NCBI GenBank assembly: GCA_037179385.1
Contig: CM074187.1
Coordinates: forward strand, 43,124,879-43,188,878
Direction of reading: 5' to 3'
Length of the DNA stretch: 64,000 nucleotides
From: Holothuria scabra
Lineage: Eukaryota; Echinodermata; Holothuroidea; Aspidochirotida; Holothuriidae
The notes under the pieces are model-generated. The model was given only the letters and a program-made list of their open reading frames with translations. It had not been told where the DNA came from and ran no database searches. This document shows positions 13,601-28,600 of this stretch, one piece after another. Position numbers and translations under genes: made by a program. Position 1 is the stretch's first letter; each line of letters opens with the position of its first letter.

Positions 13601-16600
13601 TAAACGGAGGCTGACATCGGTCCAGATTGTGTGCAGTTTTTGTGGCAAAAGGGCACTATATTTATCACCAACCCCTGTCTGTGCAGTCCCAATTATGCGA
13701 CTAGCTCTTTTAATTAATCGATTTAAGCGGTCTTTGTCGCATTGACTAATGTTACCACCCCATGCTAACAAACAATAACGCCACACACTACAAATAACAG
13801 AAATATAAAACACGGATAAAATTTCAGGACAGACATAAAAGGAGTGGAGTTTTCTCATACAATACATATATACATGTTGGGGTAAAATTAAATAAAAAGA
13901 GTAGTAGACGGGTAAAATGGAAAAGCGGGATTCATGTCAAAAATTGCTTCGAAGTTGACTCTTCTTAGGAAGCCTAGGGTACGCAAAGGGTCTGTGTGGT
14001 CGAATAATGTCTTCATGCTAGGCAAGGTTTAAAACTACTTAGGAATATCGGAGCATTCATAGCGGTCAAGATGAGTAATTGAGACTACCTGCTTAGCCTT
14101 ACACACTTATTTTGCCCCACTTTGTGAACACGTTGAAATTCTAAACATGTTAAATTATTAAATACACATGTCTGGCAATTAAAGGTGTTTTGGAGTGAAA
14201 TGATTAGGAATTAAACACGATTCTAAGTTAAGTATATCTAAACGTGTTTATATAGTGGTGACAAGAGGGTGTTTAGAAAACGTTTAATTCCCAAACACAA
14301 TTGTAGAGTATTATTTTTCCTGTTTATGTACAATATGTATGAAGTATGAACGAAATCACTTATATGTCTTTCTAACCTTTACAGGGAGCATCTATTCTGA
14401 GAATGTTGAACAACTTTTTAACTGAGGATGTATTTCGTCAAGGACTGCTTCGCTACCTCCAACATTACGCGGAGGGTAACGCTAACTCAGACAAGCTATG
14501 GGACGCGTTGAATCAGGTAACCACATCATTAAAATGGAATTAAAGTTGCGGTAATACCGTATACCACTAAGGCTGCATTCAGTACTCTGTACTTGACTGC
14601 TCCGGAACATGACGAAAACATGGGAATTCGTTCTGCTGTGTCTAACATTTGCGGGTACAGTTAAAAATGACACACGTTACTCCAGGCACACGGCTTTAAA
14701 GTTCCCCCGTGTATGTTTAGATACTTACACTAATTAACCTTATTTTTCATAATAAGCCTTAATGTCTGTTGGTTTAGTCATTAATTCATGTCGGGTACAT
14801 GTTCTACATAAGTAATTGCATTGTGCTGATATTTTCCTATAGTCTTCCTTTTCTTCCTTGAGATATCATTTCCGTCTTTTTGGTTTCCCGAAAGGGAAAA
14901 CCTTTGGACTCATGCAGACAACACTTTTGCAAAACATGTGTAGGATCGTGCATTTTAGTGTTGGCGTATACTATGGCTCATCGACTTTCCTAACATTGGT
15001 GCACAAGTACTACGCGACTACATAATTGTTCACTGTCTGAAGCCAAAGACCGGCTTTATCGAAAATTGGTTTTGATGATTCAGCCTGACGAGACCATTTA
15101 TAACGTGGGCAATTGTATGCTCTGTTTCCAGAAAAATCGTATTGTTTGCAATTGAAGAAAAAAACCCGAACACTTTTTATCCTGTTTGAATGCATATTAT
15201 GATAACAGATAACCACTTCATAGTTTAAACGTTGAGGAACAGCAACTTTTGACGAGAGAAATATTTTTACCTCCTTTGAAATGTTTCAAACCTGTGAGGC
15301 ATTGAGTTACGTAATACTGTAGGTATCTATCGAGTTTCAAATAAGATTAAAAACGTAGGAAGCCAAGAGAAAGCTTACAAAAGAAAGGCATATGCGTTAG
15401 CACTTTGGGGGAAGGCATCATTCCCTCGGCAGTTATTTAAAGGCCTTCTGGTGGCTTTTCATCAGGGTTTTGTGGAAAAAGACAAAAAATATCCCACACC
15501 GTGTCCTTGAGACCCTGTCGCAATTCCTTTTCTAACTCAACATATCTCATTTTAAAGATTGGAAACTTTTGTTAAAAAATACCGCTGCTCTTCAAAAAGC
15601 CACAAAAAGTTATGTAATGTGGGCACTTTGTCTCTCATTCATTTTGTCTTTCTATATAAGTTAAAGTCCTTTTGTCCTTGAAATTTTATACTGTGGGAAT
15701 GTTTAAAATATCTTTGCATGTAGTAGATCAAGCATTACCTTTCACAATACGTTGAGTACAACCACCACTGTTGGTTAATATTTCCTGCAGCGGGGTCAAA
15801 ATTACAAATAAATTGAATGTAATGTCAAATTAAAGGGCCAAACCTCTCACCCCAATCTATAATTTTGGTACCGGGGCACCGAAATTCTCAATTGGCTCAG
15901 CTCTTTGACTGACATCTAATTCAAACAATGCAGAGTGTCGAAGCTTATATTACACAGCATGAACGGTACTGAGAGTGTTTTGATTATGTAAATTGATTTT
16001 TTCTATACTAAGCCTGAAGCAATAAACTGAGATTGTGTCTGGATAAGGATGAATTTCAGACGATTGTGGGAGGGGCTTCAGTAAGAAGGTTAGGAGAATT
16101 GGTACTGTTTGGGGTGAGAGAACTGGGCCTTTAATGTGCCGCGGTGACTTCACACATTTACTTGATGCACCAAATCAAAAGAAAAAATTGCATTACATTA
16201 TAAATTTGTATCTTCCAAACGCTATATGCTATTGAGATAAAGTTTTCGCCTCCTAAAAAAGAAAAATTTTCTGCATATCTTGGAGAAAATCAATTTTGTG
16301 TCCGGGAATATGCCTTTAATTATCCTTTCGGGAAACGTTTCACACTTCAGTTTTGATTTGTTTTGGAGTTCGACCCCTTGCCACGTCATATCGAAGACTG
16401 CAAAAATCGAACCTACCGCCATTGTGTTTGGTGCACAGCTCAAGCAATGGAGTAGAGATACAAACCAGTGAGCTCCAACCGGAAAAGGACCTTGACCGGC
16501 CCGTCGACTCAGGTCAATTGGTTAGAAACCGAGCCGTAGAACCTGATCTCACCCTTAGCTTCCGTCATCATTTTTATGTTCTCGCTGCACTACGAACTGA

Positions 16601-19600
16601 TGTGGTGTGAGATTTAAGTGCTGAAACAGTTCGCGAACGTTTTCTTCCGTGATCGACTCACACAAGAACACTGTTCTCTGTTCCGAAATAGGGTGTCAGG
16701 TGCAGCCTGTTATTCTTGACGCGGGGCGTCGATCGTGGTAGGCAGGAGGAAATCGCCCCACCAATGAAAATATTGGAAGGGAAGCATACCGTTTCCCAAA
16801 AATATTCAGGAAGATTTAAAAGAAAAACAGGCAGATTAAACAACAAAATATAACATCGTTGTAAACAAGAACTTCCGTGACAACCCCTCTTCGAAATAGT
16901 TATGTTAGTTATTACACAGGTGACTTTACGGGTTCGAGAAAACGTTTATTTAAACCTAATTTAAAGTAATAACACTGCATATATAATGAGATATCAATGT
17001 TTTGTGTATGTGCGTGTTGATGTAAGTGCGTACGCATGTATGTTTGTGTATGCATGCAAGTACTATCTCGAGGTGTACGTATAGGTGTTCGCTTGTATTC
17101 GTGTGGGTGGATTGCTTATAGGAGAGTCTGGTTACGGACACTATCTGAGGTTCTGGCTCTCGGAAAATTCCCCCCCCCCCCATCTGCAAACCAGATCTAC
17201 GCCCCTGTCTAGGCACCGTGAAAGAATAAAATCTTCCAATGAATGTCAGAAACATTCGTTGGAAATTATTCTACATCTTTTACTGTTCTTAGGATGTATA
17301 CACGAATCCGGAGAGCAAGTGATGGTCTGATTTTAGTCGGCCATAACTGGGGTCTATCACCTTTAAATCTTTCGATTTCCTTGCTTACCTCTATCATTGA
17401 TGGTTGTGCACTAATTTGTATCTTAAATTGTCCAATTTCACTAAATATGAGGATTTGAAATTCATGTAAACAATAGATTAAGACGATTTTAGGCTGATGG
17501 ACCCCACTAATGGCGGCCTACAGTCACTAAAAACAAGCGCTACTCGGATTTGTCTATACCTCTTTGAAGTTTCGTGGATTCTGGAGCAGCTCATTGCCTT
17601 TGTAAAAAGTAATGATATGAAGTGTTGCACAGTCTAGCATTTTTCCTTAACCCTTTATAATTTATAACTTTGAATAAAAACTGATGGATACATGACAGTC
17701 CTCTACAGCAAATCACTTGAAATTAAACACTGCTATAGAATTAATTGATTGGCATCTGATAAGGGAATGTTATACCTACTCTACTTGTTGGTTTCATTTA
17801 TCTTCTTTTATGCCAACCAATTCGAGAGCCTCAACTGGAAAGAGTTTTTAGAATGTTGTCGATTTTGTAACACCTTAGCTTAAATTGTGTATCTCTCTTT
17901 TTTTTCAAAATACCCACATGTCGACCCTTAGCGCTCATCATTCCTCTTGGGTTGCATTGAGGGGGTTACGCCCACATCCAGAATCACTGTCATAGCATAC
18001 GAAACGACTGTTCATTACAATATAACTTCATTTCAATAAGTTGTAAAGGAAGAAGCTCCAAGACATTTAAAATCACTTTCCCAAATAAGTGATATATATT
18101 CGTATAATTTCAGACAGTAACTTCACCTTAATTTTGTCACATAATCAAGGGACAAACATTGACGCACTAACAAAGCAGGCAGCACACATCGATACAGTAA
18201 CACAACCAACATGTCCAGTTGGGACTCATTCGTGTTTGTCAGGTGTTCCCACGCAGGACCCATCTGGGGCTATAACCTTTACCAGGTGGGCTTCAGTCGT
18301 TAAATTTGGGCCCAGCTGGGGTCCACTTGGACTTCAGCTGGTAACGGCTAGACCAGTTGGGCCCAGCGTGGGAACACCTGACAAACACGAATAGCCTAGC
18401 AAGTAGCCTAGCAGGAGCCCATTAGGGGTCCAATTGGACATGTTGGCTTGGAAAAGGGCGAGCAGTACACATTACAATATGGCGCTCTAACAAGAATCGT
18501 GTCAACTAAACAGGAAAATAGGAAAATTTTATTTTGTAAATAACATCTTTGTATTTGTTTTTTAGGTACAGAATGTGTATGACGTGAAGGCCATCATGGA
18601 TACGTGGACTCTTCAAATGGGTTTCCCAGTAGTAAACATGTCAAGAAATGGAAACATGCTAACGGCACTTCAGAAACATTTTCTGATTAATCCAGACAGT
18701 GAGGTCGATGACAAATACATAGATCTCGGGTAAGATACTTTAACCCGCAGTAGAAACAACTTACCAAGAATAACCATACCACGATGGTTTTGTTGTCTAT
18801 GTAACGCCGTTTTCTGTCAAATAAAAACATAACTATTTCGAAGAAGAGTTGTCACGGAGGCTCTAGTGTATACTTAATAAGTTCGAAAGCTCGTCTAGGG
18901 CAAACCTTAGGGCAGACCTACAAATATGTTTCGACAGGTTGATTGATTGATTTGGTACATATAAAAACACAAAACACAAACAAAAATATAAAAGACATAC
19001 AAACAAGTTGATACAGGCAAACACAGAAATACAAGACATAAGACGAGTAAAAGGAGTTACAAACAGAGTACCAGGGATAACCCCAAAAGCCTTAAAAAAG
19101 CTTAATTCCATTAGAGTTCCTAAAATTTACCCAAATGTAAGGACCAACATATAGAATTCCAATAGCACCCTTCCCGGATGTAACAAATGACTGGTTTTCC
19201 TGCGTTTCAAGTATCTATTACAGGCTTCCTCAAAAAGCGGCGAGCGCGCCACTTGTGGCGCGCGACGTGGTTTCAAGTGGCACAAAAAAATTACTGGAAG
19301 AATATTGAAAAAATTAACTTCTCATAACTTTTTTGACAAGAATTGTTCTGTCTCAAACTAGGTACTTTACATAAATCTTATACTTCCCACAGACTCACAT
19401 ACTGACAAGGATATAATAACGTCCTATTTGTTCTTACAAGAAAGTAAAATCATCGTCACTGTTTACGTTCATTATAATTAGAGACAGTGCTTTGTCGATT
19501 TACCGTTATCGGGCGAACCGGCAAAAATTTAAAAGTTTGTAAAAAATTTTGGCCGGGAAAACTGAACAAACTTTGAACCTTTTTACATGTAAGCCCCTTC

Positions 19601-22600
19601 TAAAACTCTGAAATTTTCAAAAGGGGAGGGGGCACCCCCTCCCCTCATACCCTTCCCCTAGGGCGGCGATGAGTGGCGCATTTTATCAGTAACATTTAGA
19701 AATTTGGTGCTCCTGAAAATTTAACTGAGGAAACCTGATTTATAGGAACGTCAGTTAGTGCTTCGCGGACAATGGCATGAACTACCCCTGCCAGTCCCCA
19801 CCGACCATCACCGTCGAGATTTCGTCCACGCTACAAGCCTGAGTAGGGCCTCTGTGGCTGTCTCCCCTCAGTTGGTTTTTCGCAGCTATGAGCTGTTCGA
19901 AAGAATTTGGTCCGTTTCTCGGGCTACCACGCCACGGCCCTTAGACTTATCTACTATTTTCAAAGAAAACCATGCTGATTTTTCTCTCATGATACAGATG
20001 GTTTGGGACAGTACTTTTTATCTGGTGTTAATCAGGTGGGTTTGAATCCTCAATTCATTCCTCTGGACAGTGACCGAAGCCAAAACCGAAGCCGGTTTCT
20101 AATGATCTCGGTGACCACTGACATTGAAAGACCGTTAAGCTTGTCTGGCCGGTCATGAGATTAACGCCATATGGTATAGGACTGTATCTACACGAAGTTT
20201 CGCTCATTAATGCCAGATACATTGAGTTTTTACTTGCAGTTCACCAAATTTTTCCAATGCTATGTAAAGTTTTATATACACACTGTAAAATGATCAAAGT
20301 TAGACAATCCTATTTTGCATATTAAAGGTAAAGAGCAGTCCCCCCAAACTTATTTTGAAGAAAAAGCTAAGAAAACGAAATTTTCATCTTATTTCTATTA
20401 AAAGTATCTTTCATAACACTTTATGACTTTACTATTGCATATTCAAGGTAAACCAAGCAGTTATTTGTGGTAAATTTCACATTTGAAGAGAAGAAAACAT
20501 TGTCAAATGACTCCCAACAGCCAATCATGAAACTGGACAGTCTACTACACTTCTTCAATTTGGGATGACTGCTCCTGCCCTTTAATGTTTCATAATTAAG
20601 TAACGATTAAATTCGGGTTTTTAAAATTCATGACCAGACAATTTTTTATGTAGTGCACAAAACCCAAAATTTCCACTATTTAAGTAAGCATTGGATGTGA
20701 AACTTGACCAACTTGACTGTAAATTATAAGCATTACCATGTGACAGTACCTTTAACCCCCTCGTAAAGTTATATCAACTCAATATACCTTTTAAATGCTA
20801 TAGTACGGTTTCGTCTCTAAAATCTTAGTTATTTGTTTCTCAACCAGATACCTGTGGTACGTTCAATTGACTCATACTCACAAATCACAACAGGAGTACG
20901 ACAACCCCCCATTTGATTGGATGAACGGAACGACTGGCGAAACTCGTAAGTTTACGTCAAACAGTCAAAGGTCAAAAACTTTAGATATTTAAAGCCCCTC
21001 CACTTAGGGGCGCGACTTAATGCGATCAGACTGTCCAGCCGCGCTATGCAACTTATCGCAGAGTGAAGAAGCTAATGATATTCCAACGACGTGGCATTCA
21101 ATATATTCTTTATTTGTTTGTCGAAGAGACAAGGATACGTTTTTCACATATCGATTAACTGATCTTTACAGGCCTCATTCCAGAACATGTCCGCCATTGT
21201 TGTCAGTTGGTTGCACATTTCTCATCATAACGGTTCGCATAAGACCGGGTTGCCCGACCTCTTGTAACTAGTTGCAAAGAAGGCATGAGTGGCGTCTCAT
21301 CGAGTCGCATGGTGTGGATAGCGCTTTAGTACAAAGACCTCATGTTGCAAAAACCCTGCATGATCAACATTTCCGCACTTGGCGTGATTAATTAACAGCA
21401 CAGTTATTTTTTTTCTAAAAAATAACACTCTACAGTTAAAATTTTCAGATAACTTGATCATGGACTCTCATTTCTAGGTTCAAGTTTAAAGCCACCAAAA
21501 CTGAACCAAGTGTAGTAGAAATGTCCTGCGTTGCTAAGCCTATCCTTTTTTCTCAGCTTCTATATAGACCAAGGTCATAATGAATCTACGTTGTGGGATG
21601 TGACGTAACAGGTCATTCCTAACAGTACCCTGACTTTAGTAAACGGGCCCGCCTGCAACAATGGATTGATTATCCCCTGACTATTGCAAACAATGTTTCA
21701 TCGGTGGTGCCAGAATGGCCGGATGAACGCCTAAACCCGGGTCTTCGTGGGTTCTCCCTTCCAGAGATATTCTATATTAATATCGGTCAGAAGGGTTGAT
21801 AACCTATATATAGGAAGGGTTGTAGCCTCCCGGGAAGAATGGGTTTTCGTCAAGGGCAGGGACAGATTGTTTGGACCCAAGACTGGAGTAGTAAACTCTC
21901 AAAACTGTTGAAAGTATCATGACTTTTATCTTTAAAGAGATGGTATTGGCTGTTTCCCCTAACAGCATAAAATCACATGAAGAAATGCCAAAAATGGGGA
22001 CTTAAATGCTCGGCGCCTTTTCCATCTTCATATCCCAGAAATCTAAGGACCGGTGCAACGGACTTTTCCACTAGTCGTGGATCTCTGTGCTAACACTGAA
22101 AGTGAAATAATTTCTTGAAGAACCAAAGAGCAAAGGGATGTTTCCTTTTTAAACAGTTAAAAAGCAGATGTACAACCAACAACAAGGGAAAATGCAGACA
22201 CCCTAATGTAGCTTTGTATATCAGATTAGCCCCTTTCATGAATGGGCATTGAGAGTCACGACAATATTTTCTCATTCATTTTTTAAATGTACAAGGAGTC
22301 CCTGCTTTAGCTACAATATGTAATTTGTCCTAAAATATCAAAAGAGATCCTAGGAAAAGTTTAAGAATGAAATTTTAGAGATTTAGCTGTTCTTTTGAAA
22401 TAAGTCTGGGACGATTGCCAACCTTTCCAGTGGATTTTTGAAAATTGTGAAACAGTTTTGTAAAACCAGAGTGAACAGTTTGAGTCAGGGAGCATTTTGA
22501 TGCTTATTTTCATCGTTGTCTCGGACTATCTGATGACTCTAATCATTGTTTAAAATTCACCTGTTTACATATTTGTTAGTACACTTCATTTCCTTATTTT

Positions 22601-25600
22601 TATTTAGTTACATTCTCCTTAGAGCAATCTGCTCAGCCGACGGATTGGTATCTTATTAACATAAGACAGTATGGATTTTACCGCGTCAATTATGATGTAG
22701 AAAATTGGCAACGGCTAATGGCACAACTTGAAAGCAACTTAAATGTAAGTATGTAGATAGTTCTCACTGACGTCACAAATATACATTAGCAACCGCCATA
22801 TTAGAGGGCAAACCTGTACATACATACCGGAGTTGCCCTCAAACATGGCTGCAATACCTCACGTGGAAATCGTCTATGACGTCACGTGAGAACAATCTAT
22901 TGGACTTCTGAAATATTGTAATAAAGCAGGTATTCATCTCTCGAGATAGATTTAAACCTCCCAACAGACTAATCCCCTCCTGAAAGTGTCTAAAACAATG
23001 GAAGTATTACCTCCGAGGTAGTACTTCTAAGTTAAAGCTGATCTTTATCCAGACACAATCAAAGTGTGTTTCTTCAGGGCACACCCTGGGGTGAGCATAC
23101 ATAACCCAATTCGTAATAAAAAATTCTCGGTTCATTAGGTAATAATAGTTTCGCTGCTTTTTTTATTTGATATGAATCGAAGATCTCTACCAATTGAGAA
23201 TTCTGGTAAACCTAAGGTAAAATTGTAATTTTAGGTGACGAGTGCCTTTAATGTGATACCTTTTTAAAACCAAATCTGTAGTGTAAGTCTGGGTGAACTT
23301 TTGTAAATCTTTCCATTTTCGGCTGGATGTCTCAAGATAAGTACTTAATTTGTAATATTTTGATAAATTTATTAGAATAATGAAAATTAGAAAAACGGGA
23401 CGTTCTCCACATGTATACAAATCTAAATCTATTAAAAAGATGAAGCCATTTTTCAGTTCGATATAGAAACCTCTTGAAAACTTTCAAATGTCCTGTTCTT
23501 TTTCATTTTATAAGTATCTGTAATACTAGTTTTCCGTGACACAGACATTTAAAAGAAAGTAAATCAATCACTTGCATTGTAAATTAAAGATCATGAACGA
23601 ACGATGGATCGTAAATAAGCACGGGATAATACCACGGAGTTATATACATGGACAGAGCATTAAAGTCCTATCCGTAGATGGTCGCCCCGACTGGGAAAAA
23701 AGGCGCACCAAGATGGCCGCCATGAAGCTATAAATCGTCTGATTTGACGACGACGCTGTCATACAGTATTTTAAACAAAAATTTAACTTGAATGGGAAAC
23801 AATATCATGTTCCTGCAATACGTGTAGTGATTTTGACCTTACCTTGCCATATTTCAAAAATATTTCAACTTTCTTGCAAAGTATGGGGATATACTTGAGC
23901 AAATCAAAACTTTCACAAAAACCTTGGCAGCCATTTTGGTGTGCTTTTTCTCACATGTACGGTGGCAACAATCTACCGTACAGTATGCTCTGTCCATGTG
24001 TAGGAAGTCCGTGGATAATACACTATCGGTATATAACGCGAGTGATGCACAAGGGCGTATCCCGAGTACATCCGGCGATAGCACTAACCCCAAAGAGTGC
24101 TTTATCCTGTTTTAATGCACGGATCCAGAGTTGTTAAATCCTGTTCATTTATACAGAACAAGATTTTTAATTACAAAGAGTAACAAGGGGAAAACCTGTT
24201 TTGTAAATACCACTTTAAAACAACACAACTGCCAGCAAATGGAGCCTAAGATGAAGGCGTTTATCCATTTCATCGTGACGTACGTAAGGTGCGTTCGATT
24301 TAGAGGCTCGAGCCGGGTCAGCTGGCCTAGCCAGCGATCGATCTTTCGGAAAAGTGATCTTAACGTCATCAAAACATCACAACTCGAGCCTATGACGTAT
24401 TTTTTGTCACATTTCGTCCAGTTAATAAACTGGTTGAGCTAGTTGAGAAGGCTCGAGCCGCTCAACCGAACGCACCTAAAACCTTATGCTTGACGACACA
24501 CTGACGTGATCCGTTTGGGCAAAACAATGGAGCACGTGGTCACACGCATAAGAATTTGCCCTGCACGTGCAGCAGACTATGCGCGTAGTCGACTGGTTGA
24601 CCAATCAGATTTCTGCATTTTTCGGTGTTGGTTTGTTTAACCCCCCAAAGGATGGGGTGTTTTTTGTTTTGTGATATAATATGCACATAAGGTTTTCCTT
24701 CGGGATAAAGCACACTCACTTAACCGTAATTGACCCACAAAGTTGAGTATTATCATCAAGTAAGAATGAACATCATAATTCAGCAGCAAACGTCTCTTCG
24801 TACGATTAAAATAAAATACATTCCCAATTAAGTATATACCGGTAGGACTTGTATTTTGGTAACTGCAAGTTCCAATATAGCTGATTAGTTGAATATTGTT
24901 TCCAACATATTTTAAAGTGAAAATACAGTCCCCCAGATTTGTATTAGTGTAGTAGAGTATCCTATTTTGGGAATGGCTCTTAAGAATTATTTGACAATAT
25001 TTCTCTCGCTCAATCGTGAAATTTACAAGGGGTTACAGCTTGGTTTACCCTGAATATATGAAATTTATACCCTGAAATACCATGAAAAATACTTAGAAGG
25101 GAAGTAGGAAGGTATTTCGTGAGATTTAGCTGTTGTCTTGAAATAAATCTTGGGCGACTACCTATTCCCATTCAGATCGGAGTTTCTTTTTTCATTTTCT
25201 TCTCCTTTTGCAGGCCATACCAGTTGAAAATCGAGCCTCGTTAATCGATGATGCATTTGACTTAGCTCGATCTGGAGCAATCACTTATGATATTCCGTTG
25301 GGTATAACCAAATATCTTAAGAATGAATTGGAGTACATTCCCTGGGAAGCAACTTTAGTCGCCATTGCTTACATCAGGAATATGTTTAGCCGTAATTCAG
25401 GCTTCGGTAATTTAGAGGTAAGAATATTGATGCAGGTTCAGTCATTACTTACGTAGTTTCTATATGATGATGATGAAAATAAGTGTGTCTTTAACAATAA
25501 CAAACAGCCCCCCCCCGAAAGTTTAAAACATCACTATGATAATGAAACCTCGTATTTCAAATATTTTCCAAATATATTGGAGTATATTGGAGGAAAAACA

Positions 25601-28600
25601 GTCGCGTATCCAGACATGCCACAAAAATGGGGGGGGGGGGGGGGAGGCTGATTTAAGACAGTAAGAGAAAGGAAGGAAGTGAAAGAATTGCACTGCTAAT
25701 TCCCCGCATGTTTTATTGTTGATCGGGCGAAAAATTGAGGGCTGAGGCCGTAGAACCCCCCCCCCCCTCCTTGGATCCTTGGATCTTGAAAACCACCCAT
25801 ATAGGAGGTGTATTTGTGTATTTGAGTACCGTAAAGAATTAAAATGCCTTTAGAGTGTTGTAGAGTTATAAACAAAAATAAGAACATGCAGCCATAAATT
25901 TGTTAGCTGTTTCAAAGGGCTTATTATTCAGAGTTGTGTATTTTGGAAAAAAATCCTATTTTGATAATATTATGTAGCAACAACGATCTTTGGTGGCCGT
26001 GATTTTTCTAAAGTCCTCTCGATTCTTTCGCCAGTAGCCGTTCCGCAAAACCAAAGTATGAAACTACTTCCAAAGGAAGCTACGTCCACTAGTCCACTAT
26101 ATGACAACACTTAACTGACCAACCTAAAAACCCTCAGACCATTTACATCGTTGGTCTTTCATGTATGGTTTCATTCTAGACCGGATCAAAAGAACAGATA
26201 CTACACATGATCCAGTAGCCAAAATTCCGAGAAGCGATCTTTGGTCGCCGTGCAATTTCAGATTTTCCAATAGGAAATTCAGATTCTTCAGTAATTCCCT
26301 CTTTTCAAATTTCATTACAGAAAACCCACAGCCCAAAATTATCTCCAATATAGCCTAAGCTCCATATTTTCGAATATTAGTTAAAAAAGGTTCAACAATC
26401 TCGGGGCGCTTCGCAAATTACGTCCTTAGTGCAGTGTTGTTCACACTTCAAAAATAAAAAAAAAATCGGAAAATACGCGTGCTCCCCCCCTCCCCCATCC
26501 CGGAAAAATATCTATCTACGGAGCCACGGAGAGTAATATCGTTTGCTCTTGCTTCGAAAGGTAACGTAATAGTAAATAGTTTTATTTATGTAAGCCATAA
26601 TCTATCAATTTATGGGACCCGGTGATTTGAAGGTATTCGTCATTGAATAATTTATTCCATAAGACGATAATATGGTGACGTGCTAGCCAAAAAGGCCGCC
26701 TTTACTTGTCAGTTTAAGAGCAGAACAGGAAAGGGCCGCTGAAATTATTTCAATATCTTTTATCGCTTTCTTAATTTCTCATCAGATAGTAAACAGTTTG
26801 GTGACTGATATTGTGGAATTCAAGGACACAATTTTAACTTTCAAAATAATACCCTCAACACATGACAATGTTACAACTGTCCCTGAAAAAGGATTGCAAA
26901 AACAATGGATATTATTAGCTATATATGGGGTGTCCTGCTCTCGTCATTACAAAAGTTGTTCATTTCGTCCATTTACATGAATGATTAAGTACCAATCAGA
27001 AATTACCCTGTAAAATTGGTAATTGATTCTAATGGAAATTATTTGGCTATTCAATAGGTGTTCGATACTTTTTTACATCAAATATCCACTTTAATGTAGT
27101 TTTCGTGTTACCAGAACTTTAAGATTACAAGATAATTGATAATGTAAAATCAAAATGACTTCATATCAATCGTCTTTTTGTTTTGTAGAAATACATGCTT
27201 TGCCAGATAGACAGCTTGTACAATTCTGTCGGGTTCGAGGACGATCCCAACGACGAGCTGCTAGATCAGTAAGTGATTTATCATTTACATTATTTTTTTT
27301 TAAAGTCCCCTCGACTCTCTGGCGAAGAGCCAAGGGCGAAAACCGATTTATCATTTACATTCTTTTTTCTAAAAGTCCCCACGACTCTCTGGCGAAGAGC
27401 CAAGGGGCGAAAAACAAACGATTACACCCGGAGGAGTCCTCCGACTCTCTGGGATAATTATGCTCAGATTTATCATTTACATTACGTCAACGAACAGTAA
27501 ACCGTTACTAAATGGTAAACATTAACTGTATAAGTCATATATTTAATAATTAGTCGAATAGAGGGAAGCGGTAATGATACAGGACGCCACCACTATAACT
27601 CCGTCACAAGTATGTCCCGCGTGCTTTGTTATATTGAAGTCATCGATGTCTTCCCCTTTTTTCTATGGGGCTTCACAAATGGAATCACCTTGGAGGCTGA
27701 GTGTACAACAGGTTCCCTGATCAAATACCGGAGTAACTAGGCTACTTGGAAATTTCCCGAGTACTCAAATTTGCTTGTTCGGTATAACCAGGGAGCAACT
27801 CCCTAGTGTAACTCATCACAGCTTTGCCTGAACGGAGAGCTACCAAACTAGTAGTTAAGGGGTCCCAGGTTGCGCCCTAGAAAAATTCTCCTCTAGACAG
27901 TAAAAGATTCTGTAGGCATTTTATTGCGTCTTGCCCTGTTATAAATTTCTTGTGCACTGGAATATGCCCAAACTTCTTCATACGTGTCTTAGCTACGATA
28001 CCTGAACGCTTCAGTCTGTGTAACTGTGGGTTAGTTTGTTAGACAGAGTTTTACAGCCCATTTTCCCACATATTGGTTCAAGTCAAGCCGGCCACGGCTT
28101 TTTTTTTCAGTTGTGACTCACTGGCTTGCTTTCCCTGCTCCATTGCTTATGCGGAGAATCACGCACAACGGCAGTAGGTTCCTTTTTTAGAGTCTTTGGT
28201 ATGACTCGACCTGGGAATCGAACCTGGGCCTTCTGCGTGTGAAGCGGATGCTCAGGGGATATATAGATACCGCTATCGATACACCGAATGTACACTGCAA
28301 ATGAAAATAAATATTGAATTATGGGAAAAAAATTACAGTGATTTCAACCCAGTTTCACTTAACCTTGGAGTCTGTATGTTATATAGCTTCACTTGTAAAT
28401 ATTTCAAGACCCACAAAACTAAAAAATAAGACCATGTGTCATTACTATGAGCACAGAATTTACAGGGTTGTAAAAATTTCAAAGGTGAATTTGAGGAACC
28501 AATTCAATGTGCCAGTTAAGAAAACATATCCTGAGGCAAGAAATCATGACGTGTTTTAACTTTCTGGTAATTTTATTGTGATTTGTATTTGCTATATTTT

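Noticed and set aside
17085..17330. Possible hAT right end CTACGCCCCTG near 17200
   Set aside because: No matching left terminal repeat or 8-bp duplication was found upstream.
22996..23022. let-7-like seed GAGGTAGTA
   Set aside because: Only the seed-like core matches; the following bases differ from let-7 and the site is a short palindrome within a repeated sequence, with no precursor hairpin.
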